64,000 bases of DNA from Actinoplanes oblitus (GTDB taxonomy: Bacteria; Actinomycetota; Actinomycetes; Mycobacteriales; Micromonosporaceae). Position numbers and translations under genes: made by a program. The stretch spans positions 6,587,501 to 6,651,500 of the forward strand of contig NZ_CP126980.1 of assembly GCF_030252345.1 (NCBI RefSeq), read 5' to 3'. This document shows positions 1-9,629 of the stretch, piece after piece. The notes below the pieces were generated by a model. The model was given only the letters and a program-made list of their open reading frames with translations. It had not been told where the DNA came from and ran no database searches. How positions within the stretch are numbered: the stretch's first letter is position 1; each line of letters opens with the position of its first letter.

Positions 1-2
1 TC

Positions 3-524
3 ACCCTCATGATCGGTACGCTGCTGCTGCCCAGCCACGTGCTGATCGTGCCGCAGTTCGTGATGTTCAAGTCGTTCGGCTGGGTGGGCGGGCCGTGGCC
101 GTACCTCCCGCTGATCGTGCCGCACCTGCTGGCCACCGACGCGTTCTTCGTCTTCCTGATGGTGCAGTTCATGCGCGGCATTCCCCGCGAACTCGACGAC
201 GCCGCGAAAATCGACGGCTGCAGCGCCTACTCGGTGTTCCGCCACGTCATCCTGCCGCTGTCCCGGCCCGCTCTGGTATCGACTGCCATCTTCTCCTTCA
301 TCTGGACCTGGAACGACTTCTTCCGCCAGCTGGTCTACCTGTCCGACCTGGAGAAATACACCGCTCCGGTGGCGTTGACCCTGTTCATCGACTCCACCGG
401 CCAGTCGGCGGTGGGCCCGATGTTCGCGATGTCGGTGCTGTCGCTGGCACCGGTGTTCCTGTTCTTCGTCGCTTTCCAGCGGCTGCTCGTGGAAGGCATC
501 AACACGACGGGCCTGAAGGGATGA
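3..524 (+). CDS. Carbohydrate ABC transporter permease, MalG type (5' end outside window)
   Basis: The reading frame is open from the window edge, so the N-terminus is missing; about 173 residues remain. It is the inner-membrane subunit of a sugar importer. The cytoplasmic EAA loop that docks the ATPase is clear (ELDDAAKIDG followed by VFRHVILPLSRPAL), and hydrophobic segments lie on both sides, ending in the usual GLKG tail of MalG-type permeases. The stop codon overlaps the ATG of the next gene (ATGA), so the two are probably translationally coupled. The binding protein and first permease presumably lie upstream, outside the window. The substrate cannot be read from this fragment. Confidence 0.93.
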   Translation, partial: TLMIGTLLLPSHVLIVPQFVMFKSFGWVGGPWPYLPLIVPHLLATDAFFVFLMVQFMRGIPRELDDAAKIDGCSAYSVFRHVILPLSRPALVSTAIFSFIWTWNDFFRQLVYLSDLEKYTAPVALTLFIDSTGQSAVGPMFAMSVLSLAPVFLFFVAFQRLLVEGINTTGLKG

Positions 525-1321
525 CCATCCCGCATCGGGAGCTTCCGCTCCCCCACATCCGCACCACCGGCGGGCGGCCCACTTCCGGTCCGCCCGCCCC
601 CGGCCCGCCCCTTTCCGGTACGCCCATCCCCCACCCATCCCTTTCCGATACGCCCATCCCCCGCTCGTCCCTTTCCGGTACGCCCGCCCCCCGCCCGTCC
701 CTTTCCGATACGCCCGCCCTCGCCGCTACGCCGGACGCCCGGCCGGCCTGGCCCACGGAGGAGGCGCCGCCCGCTCGGGTGGACTGGCGCGACAAGTTCG
801 CCCTGGCCACCGACCTGGCATTGATCGGCGTCGCGGTCACCGCCCTGTCCCTGCCGCTGGTCACCGCGCCGGCTGCCCTGGCCGCCGGCTCCGCAGCGGT
901 ACGCGGCCGCTACCACGACGGCCGCCTGCCCGGCTGGCACCCCTTGCTCCACCAGTACCGGCGCGGCATCCTGCCCGGCCTCCCGGTCCTGCTCGCCATC
1001 GTCGTCCTGCTGATCGACCTGGCCGCCGTCCGCGGCGGCCGGGTCCCCGGCGGCCCGGTCCTGCTGGCAGTCACCCTGGTCGCCGTGCTCGGCCTCGCCG
1101 GGGTGGCCGCCCTGACCCTGGTCGCCGTCGGCCGTGACCCCGAACTACCCTGGCGCGCCGCCGCCCGTTGGTCCTGGGAACACCCGGCATGCGTCCTCGC
1201 CCTGGCCTTGACCAGCGTCGTCGCCTTCGTGCTGACCCTCGCGGTTCCGATCACCCTGCCCTTGATGATCGGCTTCCACCTGTTCGCCCTCCACATGATC
1301 AGCGACCGCCTGGCCCCCTGA
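521..1321 (+). CDS. DUF624 (YesL-like) membrane protein with proline-rich N-terminal repeats
   Basis: A 266-residue protein whose ATG overlaps the stop of the permease. The C-terminal 180 residues contain about four hydrophobic segments and the DUF624 pattern (a first helix followed by AAGSAAVRGRYHDGR and LLHQYRR). DUF624/YesL genes commonly sit at the end of sugar ABC operons, as here; their role is unknown. The first 80 residues are unusual for the family: a Pro/Ser/Thr-rich tail made of four 10-residue repeats (pattern SLSGTPAPRP) encoded by 30-bp DNA repeats. Function cannot be assigned beyond a probable accessory role in the transport operon. Confidence 0.82.
   Translation: MTIPHRELPLPHIRTTGGRPTSGPPAPGPPLSGTPIPHPSLSDTPIPRSSLSGTPAPRPSLSDTPALAATPDARPAWPTEEAPPARVDWRDKFALATDLALIGVAVTALSLPLVTAPAALAAGSAAVRGRYHDGRLPGWHPLLHQYRRGILPGLPVLLAIVVLLIDLAAVRGGRVPGGPVLLAVTLVAVLGLAGVAALTLVAVGRDPELPWRAAARWSWEHPACVLALALTSVVAFVLTLAVPITLPLMIGFHLFALHMISDRLAP
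609..728 (+). repeat. 30-bp in-frame direct repeats (x4) inside the DUF624 gene
   Basis: Four tandem copies of a 30-bp unit, each starting CCCTTTCCGRTACGCCC, encode the 10-residue Pro/Ser/Thr repeats of the DUF624 protein. Because the unit is a multiple of three, copy-number change keeps the frame. The core TTTCCGGTACG also occurs as a palindrome near 44,150 and as GTACCGGAAA near 10,421, 10,475 and 54,670. Confidence 0.85.
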
Positions 1322-1327
1322 CCCGTC

Positions 1328-2160
1328 AGCCGGCCCTCACGGTCCCCCCACCCCGGCCACCACCACCAGCGCCAGCCGCCGAACACCCGGCTGGCGCTCA
1401 CGGCCCTATCCCGAGCCCGAACACCACCACCACCACGACCAGCCGCCCACCACCCGGCTGGTCCTCACGGTCCTATCCCGAGCCCGGACACCACCACCAC
1501 CACGACCAGCCGCCCACCACCCGGCTGGTCCTCACGGCCCTATCCCGAGCCCGAACACCACCACCACGACCAGCCACCCACCACCCGGCTGGTCCTCACG
1601 GCCCTATCCCGAGCCCGAACACCACCACCACGACCAGCCACCCACCACCCGGCTGGTCCTCACGGCCCTATCCCGAGCCCGAACACCACCACCACGACCA
1701 GCCGCCCACCACCCGGCTGGTCCTCACGGCCCTATCCCGAGCCCGAACACCACCACCACGACCAGCCGCCCACCACCCGGCTGGTCCTCACGGCCCTATC
1801 CCGAGCCCGGACACCACCACCACGACCAGCCGCCCACCACCCGGCTGGTCCTCACGGTCCTATCCCGAGCCCGGACACCACCACCACGACCAGCCGCCCA
1901 CCACCCGGCTGGCGCTCACGGCCCTATCCCGAGCCCGAACACCACCACCACGACCAGCCGCCCACCACCCGGCTGGTCCTCACGGCCCTATCCCGAGCCC
2001 GAACACCACCACCACGACCAGCCGCCCACCACCCGGCTGGCCCTCACGGCCCTATCCCGAGCCCGAACACCACCACCACCACGAGCCGCCGAACACCCGG
2101 CTGGTCCTCACGGCCCTATCGCGGGGTGGGACACCACCAGCAGGACCAGTCGCGCGGGTG
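1328..2160. repeat. 64-bp hairpin-forming tandem repeat array (about 12 units)
   Basis: The block CTATCCCGAGCCC recurs at 1406, 1473, 1540, 1604, 1668, 1732, 1796, 1860, 1924, 1988 and 2052, with a diverged copy at 2116. The period is 64 bp, or 67 bp in the first two units because of an extra CAC. Units are about 95% alike. Each unit junction carries GACCAGCCG, 9 nt, then CGGCTGGTC, a perfect 9-bp inverted repeat with a 9-nt loop. Sixty-four is not a multiple of three, so a reading frame crossing the array changes phase in every unit and coding is unlikely. The array lies between convergent genes (DUF624 and lrp). A related shorter array is at 45.7 kb. Confidence 0.92.
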
Positions 2161-2667
2161 GGTGACGGCGGTCACGGTGGGCAACGTTGGGGAGGGGTGT
2201 GGCCACTTATCGGGTGACCAGACCATCACCGAGCAGCGATGAAGACCGGTGCGTATACCTTCAGCTCCCCGCCCGCAGCGCCCGTATCCACCCCGTCCGC
2301 CACGCCGGCCGCCACCGCCGCCACGCCGGCCCGCCCGCCATCGCGCGTGAGGTCGGGACGCGCCTCCGACGGGCCGACATGGGGCGTGAAGTGACGGCAC
2401 GCTCCCAGCGGGGGCTCGGCGCGTCCCCGCGTGCGTCACGAAGGCGGTCGCGGCGAGCGGATTTGGCACGCCTGGGAGTGGGGCGGTCGGTGCCCGGGGG
2501 CACCTGGTGGGGTGGGGTTTGGCGATCGTGGCCACCCTCGGGCGTCGCCCTGGAGGGGTTCGCGTTCTGGGCGCGCCAGCGCCCTGCGAAGCCCGGAAGG
2601 GTCCCTGGCGGGAGCGACGATCAGTGATCAGCGCGGATCCGAGTCAGCGAATTTCGTCAATATCACT
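2161..2667. other. Gene-free stretch between the two repeat arrays
   Basis: No frame here shows a recognisable domain. A 51-codon plus-strand frame from 2239 is Ala/Pro/Thr-rich low complexity with no ribosome binding site, so I do not call it. The stretch separates the convergent DUF624 and lrp genes and nothing else is evident in it. Confidence 0.5.
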
Positions 2668-2815
2668 GCCGTGAGCCGGGCATCCAATGTCGCTGCCGTG
2701 AGCTGGGAATCGAATGCCCCTTGCCGTGAGCGGGAACCGAACATCCCGGCCGTGAGCAGGAACCGAACATCCCTGCCCTGAGCGGGAACCGAACATCCCG
2801 GCCGTGAGCTGGGAA
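2668..2815. repeat. 26-28-bp tandem repeats (x6) at the 3' end of lrp
   Basis: Units beginning GCCGTGAGC start at 2668, 2695, 2723, 2749, 2775 (GCCCTGAGC) and 2801. The best-conserved form is GCCGTGAGCGGGAACCGAAC followed by ATCCCG. The array ends a few bases before the lrp stop codon. It is unrelated in sequence to the 64-bp array upstream. Confidence 0.85.
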
Positions 2816-2819
2816 GCGG

Positions 2820-3287
2820 TCAGGCGCCGCGGCGGTGCTCGAAGATGAGGTACGTCTCGGTGCCGGCGATCAGGCGGGTGCCGCTCAATCGCTCGGTGAT
2901 CACCGAGCGGAGGTCGTCGACGTCGGCGGCGGCGACGTGCAGGAGGAAGTCGTAGTTGCCGGAGATGAAATAGACGTCCTGGACGGCGGGGATGCCGGCC
3001 AGGGACTCGGCGAACTTGCCGATGGCGTCGCGGGCGTCGGAGCGGATCTGGACCGCGATCATGGCCTGGATGGGGCGGCCGATCCAGGCGGGGTCGACGT
3101 CGGCATGGAAACCTCGGATGGCGCCGATCTCGCGGAGGCGGCGGATCCGGGTGAGGCAGGTCGACGGCGCGATGCCGACGCGGTCGGCCAGGGCATTGTT
3201 CGGCATCCGGCCGTCGGCGCGCAGCAGGCTCAGCAGCTCCAGATCGATGTGATCCAGGCCTCGAACATCCTTCGGCAGGTCGGTCAT
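2820..3287 (-). CDS. Lrp/AsnC-family regulator, probable regulator of ald (AldR-like)
   Basis: A 155-residue protein of normal Lrp length. Residues 10-60 form the winged helix-turn-helix (LDHIDLELLSLLRADGR, then LADRVGIAPSTCLTRIRRL), followed by an alpha/beta RAM effector domain (residues 75-150) containing GNYDFLLHVAAADVDDLR. It is divergent from alanine dehydrogenase with 141 bp between the starts. The same arrangement is seen for mycobacterial aldR/ald, where the Lrp protein senses alanine or other amino acids and controls ald. Local regulation of ald is therefore likely, but it is an inference from position and family. Confidence 0.9.
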   Translation of the reverse strand: MTDLPKDVRGLDHIDLELLSLLRADGRMPNNALADRVGIAPSTCLTRIRRLREIGAIRGFHADVDPAWIGRPIQAMIAVQIRSDARDAIGKFAESLAGIPAVQDVYFISGNYDFLLHVAAADVDDLRSVITERLSGTRLIAGTETYLIFEHRRGA

Positions 3288-3428
3288 CGCGCGGCGCCGA
3301 ATCGAAGGAAATGCCTTGCTGAGGTCCCCAGCAGAATCTTGTTCGCCGCACTTGCCGTCTCACTGCACATCGTTTCACTCTAGCGGCATAAGGCGTCAGC
3401 CCCGACGCCGAGCGAGAGGAAAATCCCC
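3288..3428. promoter_or_regulatory. Divergent lrp-ald promoter region
   Basis: This 141-bp spacer must hold both promoters and any Lrp binding sites. AGAGGA about 10 bases before the ald ATG is its ribosome binding site. I could not pick convincing -35/-10 pairs or an Lrp box by eye. Confidence 0.5.
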
Positions 3429-4547
3429 ATGCACATCGGTGTGCCGACTGAGGTCAAGAACCACGAGTACCGGGTGGCCATCACGCCCGCGGGTGTGGTG
3501 GAGGCCGTGCGTCACGGGCACGAGGTCGTCGTGCAGGCCGGCGCCGGGGTGGGCTCGGCGATCACCGACGAGGACTACGTGGCCGCCGGCGCCCGGATCC
3601 TGCCGGACGCGGACGCCGTCTGGGACGCCGCGGACATGATCCTCAAGGTCAAGGAGCCCATCGCCGAGGAGTACCACCGGCTGCGGGCCGGCCAGGTGCT
3701 CTTCACCTACCTGCACCTCGCCGCCGACGCCGAGGGCACCAAGGCGCTGCTGAACAGCGGCACCACCGCGATCGCCTACGAGACGGTGCAGCTGGCGGAC
3801 GGCTCACTGCCGCTGCTGGCCCCGATGTCCGAGGTGGCCGGGCGACTGGCTCCGCAGGTCGGCGCGTACAGCCTGATGCGCAACAGCGGCGGCCGGGGTG
3901 TGCTCCCCGGTGGTGTGCCGGGTGTCGCCCCGGCGAAGGTGACGGTGATCGGTGGCGGTGTCTCCGGCGCGAACGCGGCGACCATCGCGCTCGGGCTGGG
4001 CGCCGAGGTGACCGTGCTGGACCTGAGCATCCCGCGGCTGCGGCAGCTGGACGCGCAGTTCGGCGGGCGGGTCCGGACGCTGGTCTCCAGCACGTACGCG
4101 ATCGAGCAGTCGGTGATCGAGGCGGACATGGTGATCGGCGCGGTGCTGGTCCCCGGCGCGAAGGCGCCGACGCTGGTGAGCAACGATCTGGTGAAGCGGA
4201 TGAAGCCGGGCTCGGTGCTCGTCGACATCGCCATCGACCAGGGCGGCTGCTTCGAGGACTCGCACCCGACCACCCACCAGGACCCGGTCTACCAGGTGCA
4301 CGGCTCGGTCTTCTACTGCGTGGCCAACATGCCCGGCGCGGTCCCGAACACCTCGACCTACGCGCTGACCAACGCGACCCTTCCGTACGTGCTGCGCCTC
4401 GCCGACCTCGGCTGGCAGGAGGCGCTGCGCACCGACCCGGCGCTCGCCCAGGGCCTGAACACGCACGCCGGCATCCTCACCAACGACTCCGTCGGTTCAG
4501 CGCTGGGCCTCCCCACCGAGTCCGTCAGCTCGGTGCTTTCCGCCTGA
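3429..4547 (+). CDS. ald: Alanine dehydrogenase
   Basis: A 372-residue protein, the usual length for Ald, matching the family from its first residues ([20 protein letters not shown]). The enzyme interconverts L-alanine and pyruvate plus ammonia with NAD. Visible family features are the substrate-side lysine segment ([12 protein letters not shown]), the catalytic-histidine region (TYLHLA), the Rossmann motif [12 protein letters not shown] near residue 178, and the conserved C-terminal [21 protein letters not shown]. An Lrp regulator is divergent from it, and a strong bidirectional hairpin follows the stop. Confidence 0.97.
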   Translation: MHIGVPTEVKNHEYRVAITPAGVVEAVRHGHEVVVQAGAGVGSAITDEDYVAAGARILPDADAVWDAADMILKVKEPIAEEYHRLRAGQVLFTYLHLAADAEGTKALLNSGTTAIAYETVQLADGSLPLLAPMSEVAGRLAPQVGAYSLMRNSGGRGVLPGGVPGVAPAKVTVIGGGVSGANAATIALGLGAEVTVLDLSIPRLRQLDAQFGGRVRTLVSSTYAIEQSVIEADMVIGAVLVPGAKAPTLVSNDLVKRMKPGSVLVDIAIDQGGCFEDSHPTTHQDPVYQVHGSVFYCVANMPGAVPNTSTYALTNATLPYVLRLADLGWQEALRTDPALAQGLNTHAGILTNDSVGSALGLPTESVSSVLSA

Positions 4548-4560
4548 CCCGACGTACCAG

Positions 4561-4597
4561 CGCGCCCTCCGTCATCGCCTCTGCGACGGAGGGCGCG
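4561..4597. terminator. Bidirectional hairpin terminator between ald and metQ
   Basis: A perfect 13-bp stem (CGCGCCCTCCGTC with GACGGAGGGCGCG) and an 11-nt loop lie between the convergent ald and metQ stops. Confidence 0.85.
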
Positions 4598-4614
4598 CCT
4601 CGTTGTCACCGGAA

Positions 4615-5433
4615 TCAGAACGCGGCCAGCACGCTGCCCTGGTACTTGTCGTTGATGAACTTCTTGACCTCGGGCGAATGGAGCAGCTTCTCCAGCTTCA
4701 CGATGCGCGGGTCGTTCTCGTCGCCGGTGCGGACCACCACCAGGTTCGCGTACGGGTTGTCGTCGCCGCTCTCCAGGGCCAGCGCGTCAGTCGACGGCTT
4801 GAGACCGGTCTCGATCGCGTAGTTGCCGTTGATCACGGAGAGCGCGGTGTCGTCCAGGCTGCGCGGCAGCTGAGCCGCCTCCAGGGTCTTGAACTGGAGG
4901 TTCTTGGGGTTGGTGGCGATGTCCTTCTGGGTCGCCTTGACGCCGGCGCCGTCCTTGAGGGTGATCAGGCCGTTCTTGGCGAGCAGGTTCAGCGCGCGGC
5001 CCGAGTTCGACGGGTCGTTCGGGATCGCGACCAGGCCGCCGCTGGGCACGTCGGCCAGCGACTTCACCTTCTTGGAGTAGACGCCGAGCGGCTCGATGTG
5101 CACCGGCTTGAGCGCGGTGAACTGGTAGCCCTTCGACGCCTTCTCCTCGTCCAGGTACGGGGTGTGCTGGAAGTAGTTGGCGTCGAGCTGCTTCTCCCGC
5201 AGGGCGACGTTCGGCTGGACGTAGTCGTTGAAGGTGACGATGTCCAGCTTCAGCCCCTCCTTGGCGGCGAGGTTGTCCTTGACGTACTGCAGGATCTCGG
5301 CGTGCGGGACCGGGCTGACGCCGACCTTGAGGGTGTCCGACTTGGTATCGCCCGAGTCGTCGGAGCCGCACGCGGCCAGCCCGAGAACGAGTGAGGTGGC
5401 GGCCAGGACGGCGGCGAGGGAACGGCGGCGCAT
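4615..5433 (-). CDS. metQ: Methionine ABC transporter substrate-binding lipoprotein (NlpA family)
   Basis: A 272-residue lipoprotein. The signal peptide ends in the lipobox LAAC (Cys22). The mature part is a NlpA/MetQ fold: KVGVSPVPHAEILQYVK, then ANYFQHTPYLDEE and the IPNDPSNSGRALNLL segment typical of MetQ. It would capture D/L-methionine outside the membrane for MetNI. It is the last gene of the metN-metI-metQ operon, 15 bp after metI. A terminator shared with ald follows. Confidence 0.94.
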   Translation of the reverse strand: MRRRSLAAVLAATSLVLGLAACGSDDSGDTKSDTLKVGVSPVPHAEILQYVKDNLAAKEGLKLDIVTFNDYVQPNVALREKQLDANYFQHTPYLDEEKASKGYQFTALKPVHIEPLGVYSKKVKSLADVPSGGLVAIPNDPSNSGRALNLLAKNGLITLKDGAGVKATQKDIATNPKNLQFKTLEAAQLPRSLDDTALSVINGNYAIETGLKPSTDALALESGDDNPYANLVVVRTGDENDPRIVKLEKLLHSPEVKKFINDKYQGSVLAAF

Positions 5434-5448
5434 CGGGAGGGTGCCTTT

Positions 5449-6101
5449 CTATCGGTGTGACAGCCGGCGGGCGAGCAGGTCGCCCACCATCTGGATGAGC
5501 TGGACGAAGATCAGGAGCACCACCACGGCGGCCAGCATGGCCTTGCCCTCGAAGCGGTTGTAGCCGTAGTCGATGGCGAACGCGCCGATGCCGCCGCCAC
5601 CGACGGTGCCGGCCATCGCGGTGTAGCCGGTCAGCGCGATGACGGTGATGGTGAAGCCGGAGACCAGCGCCGGTAGCGCCTCGCGGAGCAGCACCTTGCC
5701 GACGATGGTGCCGCGGCCGGCGCCCATCGCGGTGGCGGCGGCGACCACGTCGGCCGGCACCTCGTGCAGCGCCGTCTCGACGATCCGGGCGAAGAACGGG
5801 ATGGCGCCGACGACCAGCGGGACGATCGCCGCGTCGGTGCCGATGCTGACACCCGCGACCAGCCTGGTGAACGGGGTGATCGAGACCATCAGGATCAGGA
5901 ACGGGATCGAGCGGCCCAGGTTGACGATCAGGCCGAGCACCGCGTTCACCGCGCGGGACGGCAGCAGGCCGCCCGGCTCGGTGAGCACGAACACCACCCC
6001 GAGCAGCAGGCCGCCGAGCGCGGTGAACAGGGCGGCGACGCCGACCATGTAGAGGGTGTCGGTGGTCGCCGGGCCGAGCAGCTCGAAGACTTCGGACCAG
6101 G

Positions 6102-6105
<4 letters not shown>
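5449..6105 (-). CDS. metI: Methionine ABC transporter permease
   Basis: A 218-residue permease of the MetI type with about five membrane segments and the cytoplasmic loop EVPADVVAAATAMGAGRGTIVGKVLLREALPAL, which contacts the ATPase. GRSIPFLILMVSITPFT is a family hallmark. The ATG overlaps the metN stop by 4 bp (ATGA), indicating translational coupling. Confidence 0.95.
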
Positions 6106-7085
<980 letters not shown>

Positions 7086-7288
7086 GTAAACACCCTGGTG
7101 AAGCATTGTGATCCGGATCGCAAAACCTATCGGATCGATCGGCTTTGCCGTGTGGCCCAGGCTAGTGCCCATGATCGGCTGCGGCTACCGGATGTAACGA
7201 CCCTCACGAGTTTCGTCACTTTCCCGCATCAGTCACCGGGCATGCCGGAGAACCGGCCCGCGGCGGGCCGGGTGGGTGGCTGCCGGGA

Positions 7289-7474
7289 TCAGCCGGCGGC
7301 GTAGCGGATGGCCTGCTCGTCCTCGTTGAGGGCGGGGACCGGGCGACCCCGGGCGACACGGGTCTCGGCGAGCTCGACCATCTCGTCGGGCCGGACCCGC
7401 GGCGGCAGCGTGCCGAACCGCGCGATCCGGTCCTGCTCGGCGTCGCTGTCGGTCATCAGCTCGTCCTGCTCCAT
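7289..7474 (-). CDS. Small conserved-looking hypothetical protein
   Basis: 61 residues (or 55 from an internal ATG at 7456), charged and hydrophilic, with FGTLPPRVRPDEMVELAETR and a GRPVPALNEDEQAIRYAAG tail. No domain recognised. It starts 12 bp downstream of the response-regulator stop, on the same strand, so it could be the last gene of that operon. Codon use is typical of coding sequence in this window. Confidence 0.5.
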   Translation of the reverse strand: MEQDELMTDSDAEQDRIARFGTLPPRVRPDEMVELAETRVARGRPVPALNEDEQAIRYAAG

Positions 7475-7486
7475 CCGCCGATGCTC

Positions 7487-8290
7487 TCACTGGCGGGACT
7501 CGTGCACCAGGATGGCGACCTGCACCCGGTTGGTGCAGCCCAGTTTCTCCAGCAGGCGGGAGACGTAGGCCTTCACCGTCGGCACGCTCATGTGCACCTC
7601 GGTGCTGATCTCCGCGTTCGACATGCCGGTCGCGACCGCCTCGGCGACCTCCCGCTCGCGCTCGCTGAGCCGGTCGAGCGCGGCGCGGGCCCGCGCCTGC
7701 GCCTGCGCGGAGTCGACCCGAGCGGCCCGCCGCAGGCCGGCGTCGCCCGCCCGGCCGGCCGGGTGGCGGAGGTCGTCCGACTCGCCGGCCGGGAGGCGGT
7801 CGCCTGCCCGGCCGCCCGGCTGGCGGGGGTTGTCCGGCTCCGACTGGCCGGCCGGGTGGCGGTCGTCCGCCCGGCCGAGCGCGTGGCGGATCAGGCGGGG
7901 CAGCACCGACGGCGCGAGGATCGGCTCACCCGCCGCCGCCCGCCGGACCGCGTCCAGGATCGACTCCGGTGCGATGTCCTTGAGCAGGAACCCGTTGGCC
8001 CCGAGGCGCAGCGCCCCGAGCAGATGCTCGTCGGTGTCGAAGGTGGTCAGCACGATCACCGCGGGCTCCGCACCGGCCCGCCGGATCTCGCGGGTCGCGG
8101 TCAGCCCGTCCATCCGCGGCATCCGGATGTCCATCAGCACGACGTCGGGCCGCAGCCGCCGGACCAGCTCGACCGCTTCCGCGCCGTCCGCGGCCTCGCC
8201 GACGATCTGCAGGTCGGGCCCGGCCCCGAGCACCATCGACAGCCCCACCCGGACCAGCGGGTCGTCGTCCACGATCAACACCCGGATCAC
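7487..8290 (-). CDS. NarL/LuxR-type response regulator with repeat-bearing linker
   Basis: I take the GTG at 8290 (VIRVLIVDDDPLVRVG) as start because the REC domain begins there; this gives 267 residues. The upstream open frame overlaps the histidine kinase gene. REC residues visible: acidic pair D8-D9, phospho-acceptor D54 (VVLMDIRMP), T82/T83 and K104 (FLLKD). The LuxR helix-turn-helix (LSEREREVAEAVATGMSNAEIS) is near residues 205-245. The linker is about 45 residues longer than usual and made of imperfect repeats around HPAG and GRAGD. It follows its kinase with a 46-bp gap. Confidence 0.9.
   Translation of the reverse strand: MIRVLIVDDDPLVRVGLSMVLGAGPDLQIVGEAADGAEAVELVRRLRPDVVLMDIRMPRMDGLTATREIRRAGAEPAVIVLTTFDTDEHLLGALRLGANGFLLKDIAPESILDAVRRAAAGEPILAPSVLPRLIRHALGRADDRHPAGQSEPDNPRQPGGRAGDRLPAGESDDLRHPAGRAGDAGLRRAARVDSAQAQARARAALDRLSEREREVAEAVATGMSNAEISTEVHMSVPTVKAYVSRLLEKLGCTNRVQVAILVHESRQ
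7741..7880. repeat. Imperfect in-frame repeats in the response-regulator linker
   Basis: Imperfect units of about 27-36 bp around CCGGCCGGGTGGCGG, encoding the Gly/Arg/Asp/Pro-rich linker between the receiver and DNA-binding domains. Unit length is a multiple of three or compensates to keep the frame. Confidence 0.65.
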
Positions 8291-8336
8291 ACCGGCCACG
8301 GTAACCGCCTCCACGGCCGGCGACCCGAGCCGCCGC

Positions 8337-9629
8337 TCACGCGGCCCGCCAGGGCAGCCACGCTTCCAGGCGGAAGGACAGGACACCAGCGGCGTCCCGG
8401 TGAACGCCGTGCTGAAAGCGGCCGCCGAGCAGCGCGACCCGCTCGGCAAGCCCGAGCAGCCCGGTGCCCGCCCCGGGAAGCGCGGGGCTGAGACCGGAAA
8501 GGGCGGGGTTGAGGCCGGGAAAGGCAGGGCTGAGGCCAGGAGAGTCAGGGCTGAGGCCGGGAAAGGCGGCGCTGGGACCGGGGAGCCGGGAGCCGGTGCC
8601 GGCGGTGACGGGGGCGGCCCGCACTGGCAACGGATTGGCGATCACGACGTGCAGCTCGCCGCCGGGAGCGCCGCTCAGGCCGACCCGGACGAGCGTGCCC
8701 GGCGCGTGCTTCCCGGCGTTGGTCAAGCCCTCCTGGACCAGACGGTAGACCGTCCGCCCGAGCGCCGCGCCGGCCGGTGCGTCATCCAGGGAGTCGCCGA
8801 ACTCGATCCGCATCCCGGCCGCCCGAGCCTCGGCGACCAGCTCGTCCAGATGCTTCAGGCCGGGCTGTGGGCGCAGGTCGTCGCCCGGCCCGGCGCGCAA
8901 CACCCCGAGGATCTCCCGCAGGTCCTCAAGCGCCTGGTGGGCGCTGTCCCGGATGGTCGTCGCCGCTTTCGCCACCTCGTCCGGGGTCAGGTCGGGCCGG
9001 ATCTGCAACGCCCCGGCGTGCAGGCTGACCATGGAGATCCGGTGCGCGAGCGCGTCGTGCATCTCCCGCGCGATCCGCTCCCGCTCCAGGGCCCGCAGCC
9101 GGTCGGCACGCACCAGCGCCTCCTCCTCGGCCCGCGCCGCCCGGTCGCGCAGCACCGCGACCAGGTCACGGCGGGCCCGCATGGCCAGGCCGAGCGCCAC
9201 GGTCGCGGCCGAGAAGGCGAGGGTGATCACGAACTCGGCCGTCGCGGACAGCTCCGGGTCCGGGCGGAGCCGGCTGTAGACCACACCGGCCAGCAGGGTG
9301 CCCACCAGCAGGACCCCGATCACCCGGCCGCGGCGCAGGGTGACCAGCGTGTAGAGCGCGATCGTCCCGGCCACCCCGACGGAGTCGGTCACCGCCGAGA
9401 GCGGCACGAACAGGGCGGCGACCACGACCGGATGATCGCGGCGCCACCACAGCGCCAGCGACGCCGCCAGGGCGAGCACCAGGCCCCAGAACGTGGCGTC
9501 GCCGCTGGTCCGGCCGCTCGACTCGGCCTCCCCCGCGATGAGCAGCGCGCCGAACCAGGACACCGCGATCGCCGCCAGGTCGAAGACGCGCTCGCCGGCC
9601 GTCGCCATGAAGCGATCCAGGCGACTCAC
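8337..9629 (-). CDS. NarL-family (HisKA_3) sensor histidine kinase
   Basis: The start is the GTG at 9629, which overlaps the previous stop (GTGA); 430 residues. Residues 15-150 hold about five membrane helices, with no extracellular sensor domain of any size. The phospho-acceptor is H191 in REMHDALAHRISMVSLHAG (HisKA_3). The ATPase domain has an N-box (EGLTNAGKHAPG, near 300) and a G-box (GAGTGLLGLAERVALLGG, near 387). Between them, where the flexible ATP lid belongs, are 7-residue repeats (PGLSPAF type, about residues 356-385) encoded by 21-bp DNA repeats. It pairs with the response regulator immediately downstream. The signal is unknown. Confidence 0.92.
   Translation of the reverse strand: MSRLDRFMATAGERVFDLAAIAVSWFGALLIAGEAESSGRTSGDATFWGLVLALAASLALWWRRDHPVVVAALFVPLSAVTDSVGVAGTIALYTLVTLRRGRVIGVLLVGTLLAGVVYSRLRPDPELSATAEFVITLAFSAATVALGLAMRARRDLVAVLRDRAARAEEEALVRADRLRALERERIAREMHDALAHRISMVSLHAGALQIRPDLTPDEVAKAATTIRDSAHQALEDLREILGVLRAGPGDDLRPQPGLKHLDELVAEARAAGMRIEFGDSLDDAPAGAALGRTVYRLVQEGLTNAGKHAPGTLVRVGLSGAPGGELHVVIANPLPVRAAPVTAGTGSRLPGPSAAFPGLSPDSPGLSPAFPGLNPALSGLSPALPGAGTGLLGLAERVALLGGRFQHGVHRDAAGVLSFRLEAWLPWRAA
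8487..8590. repeat. 21-bp in-frame minisatellite in the kinase ATP-lid
   Basis: About 4.7 tandem copies of a 21-bp unit (plus-strand form GCTGAGGCCGGGAAAGGCRG) encode a 7-residue Pro/Gly/Leu/Ser repeat inside the HATPase domain. Copy-number change would lengthen the lid without breaking the frame. Confidence 0.85.

Noticed and set aside
1328..2160. CRISPR array
   Set aside because: The units are contiguous and near-identical over their full length, with no variable spacers and no cas genes nearby.
1168..2217. Long His/Pro/Thr-rich frame across the 64-bp array
   Set aside because: The repeat unit is 64 bp, so the frame changes phase each unit; the apparent protein is a by-product of GC-rich repeats without a start site or domain.
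2239..2394. 51-codon small gene between repeat arrays
   Set aside because: Low-complexity Ala/Pro/Thr composition, no ribosome binding site and no neighbour on that strand.
7086..7288. SAM riboswitch upstream of metNIQ
   Set aside because: I looked for SAM-I and SAM-IV core motifs on the minus strand and found none; only weak GATCGATC-type dyads are present.
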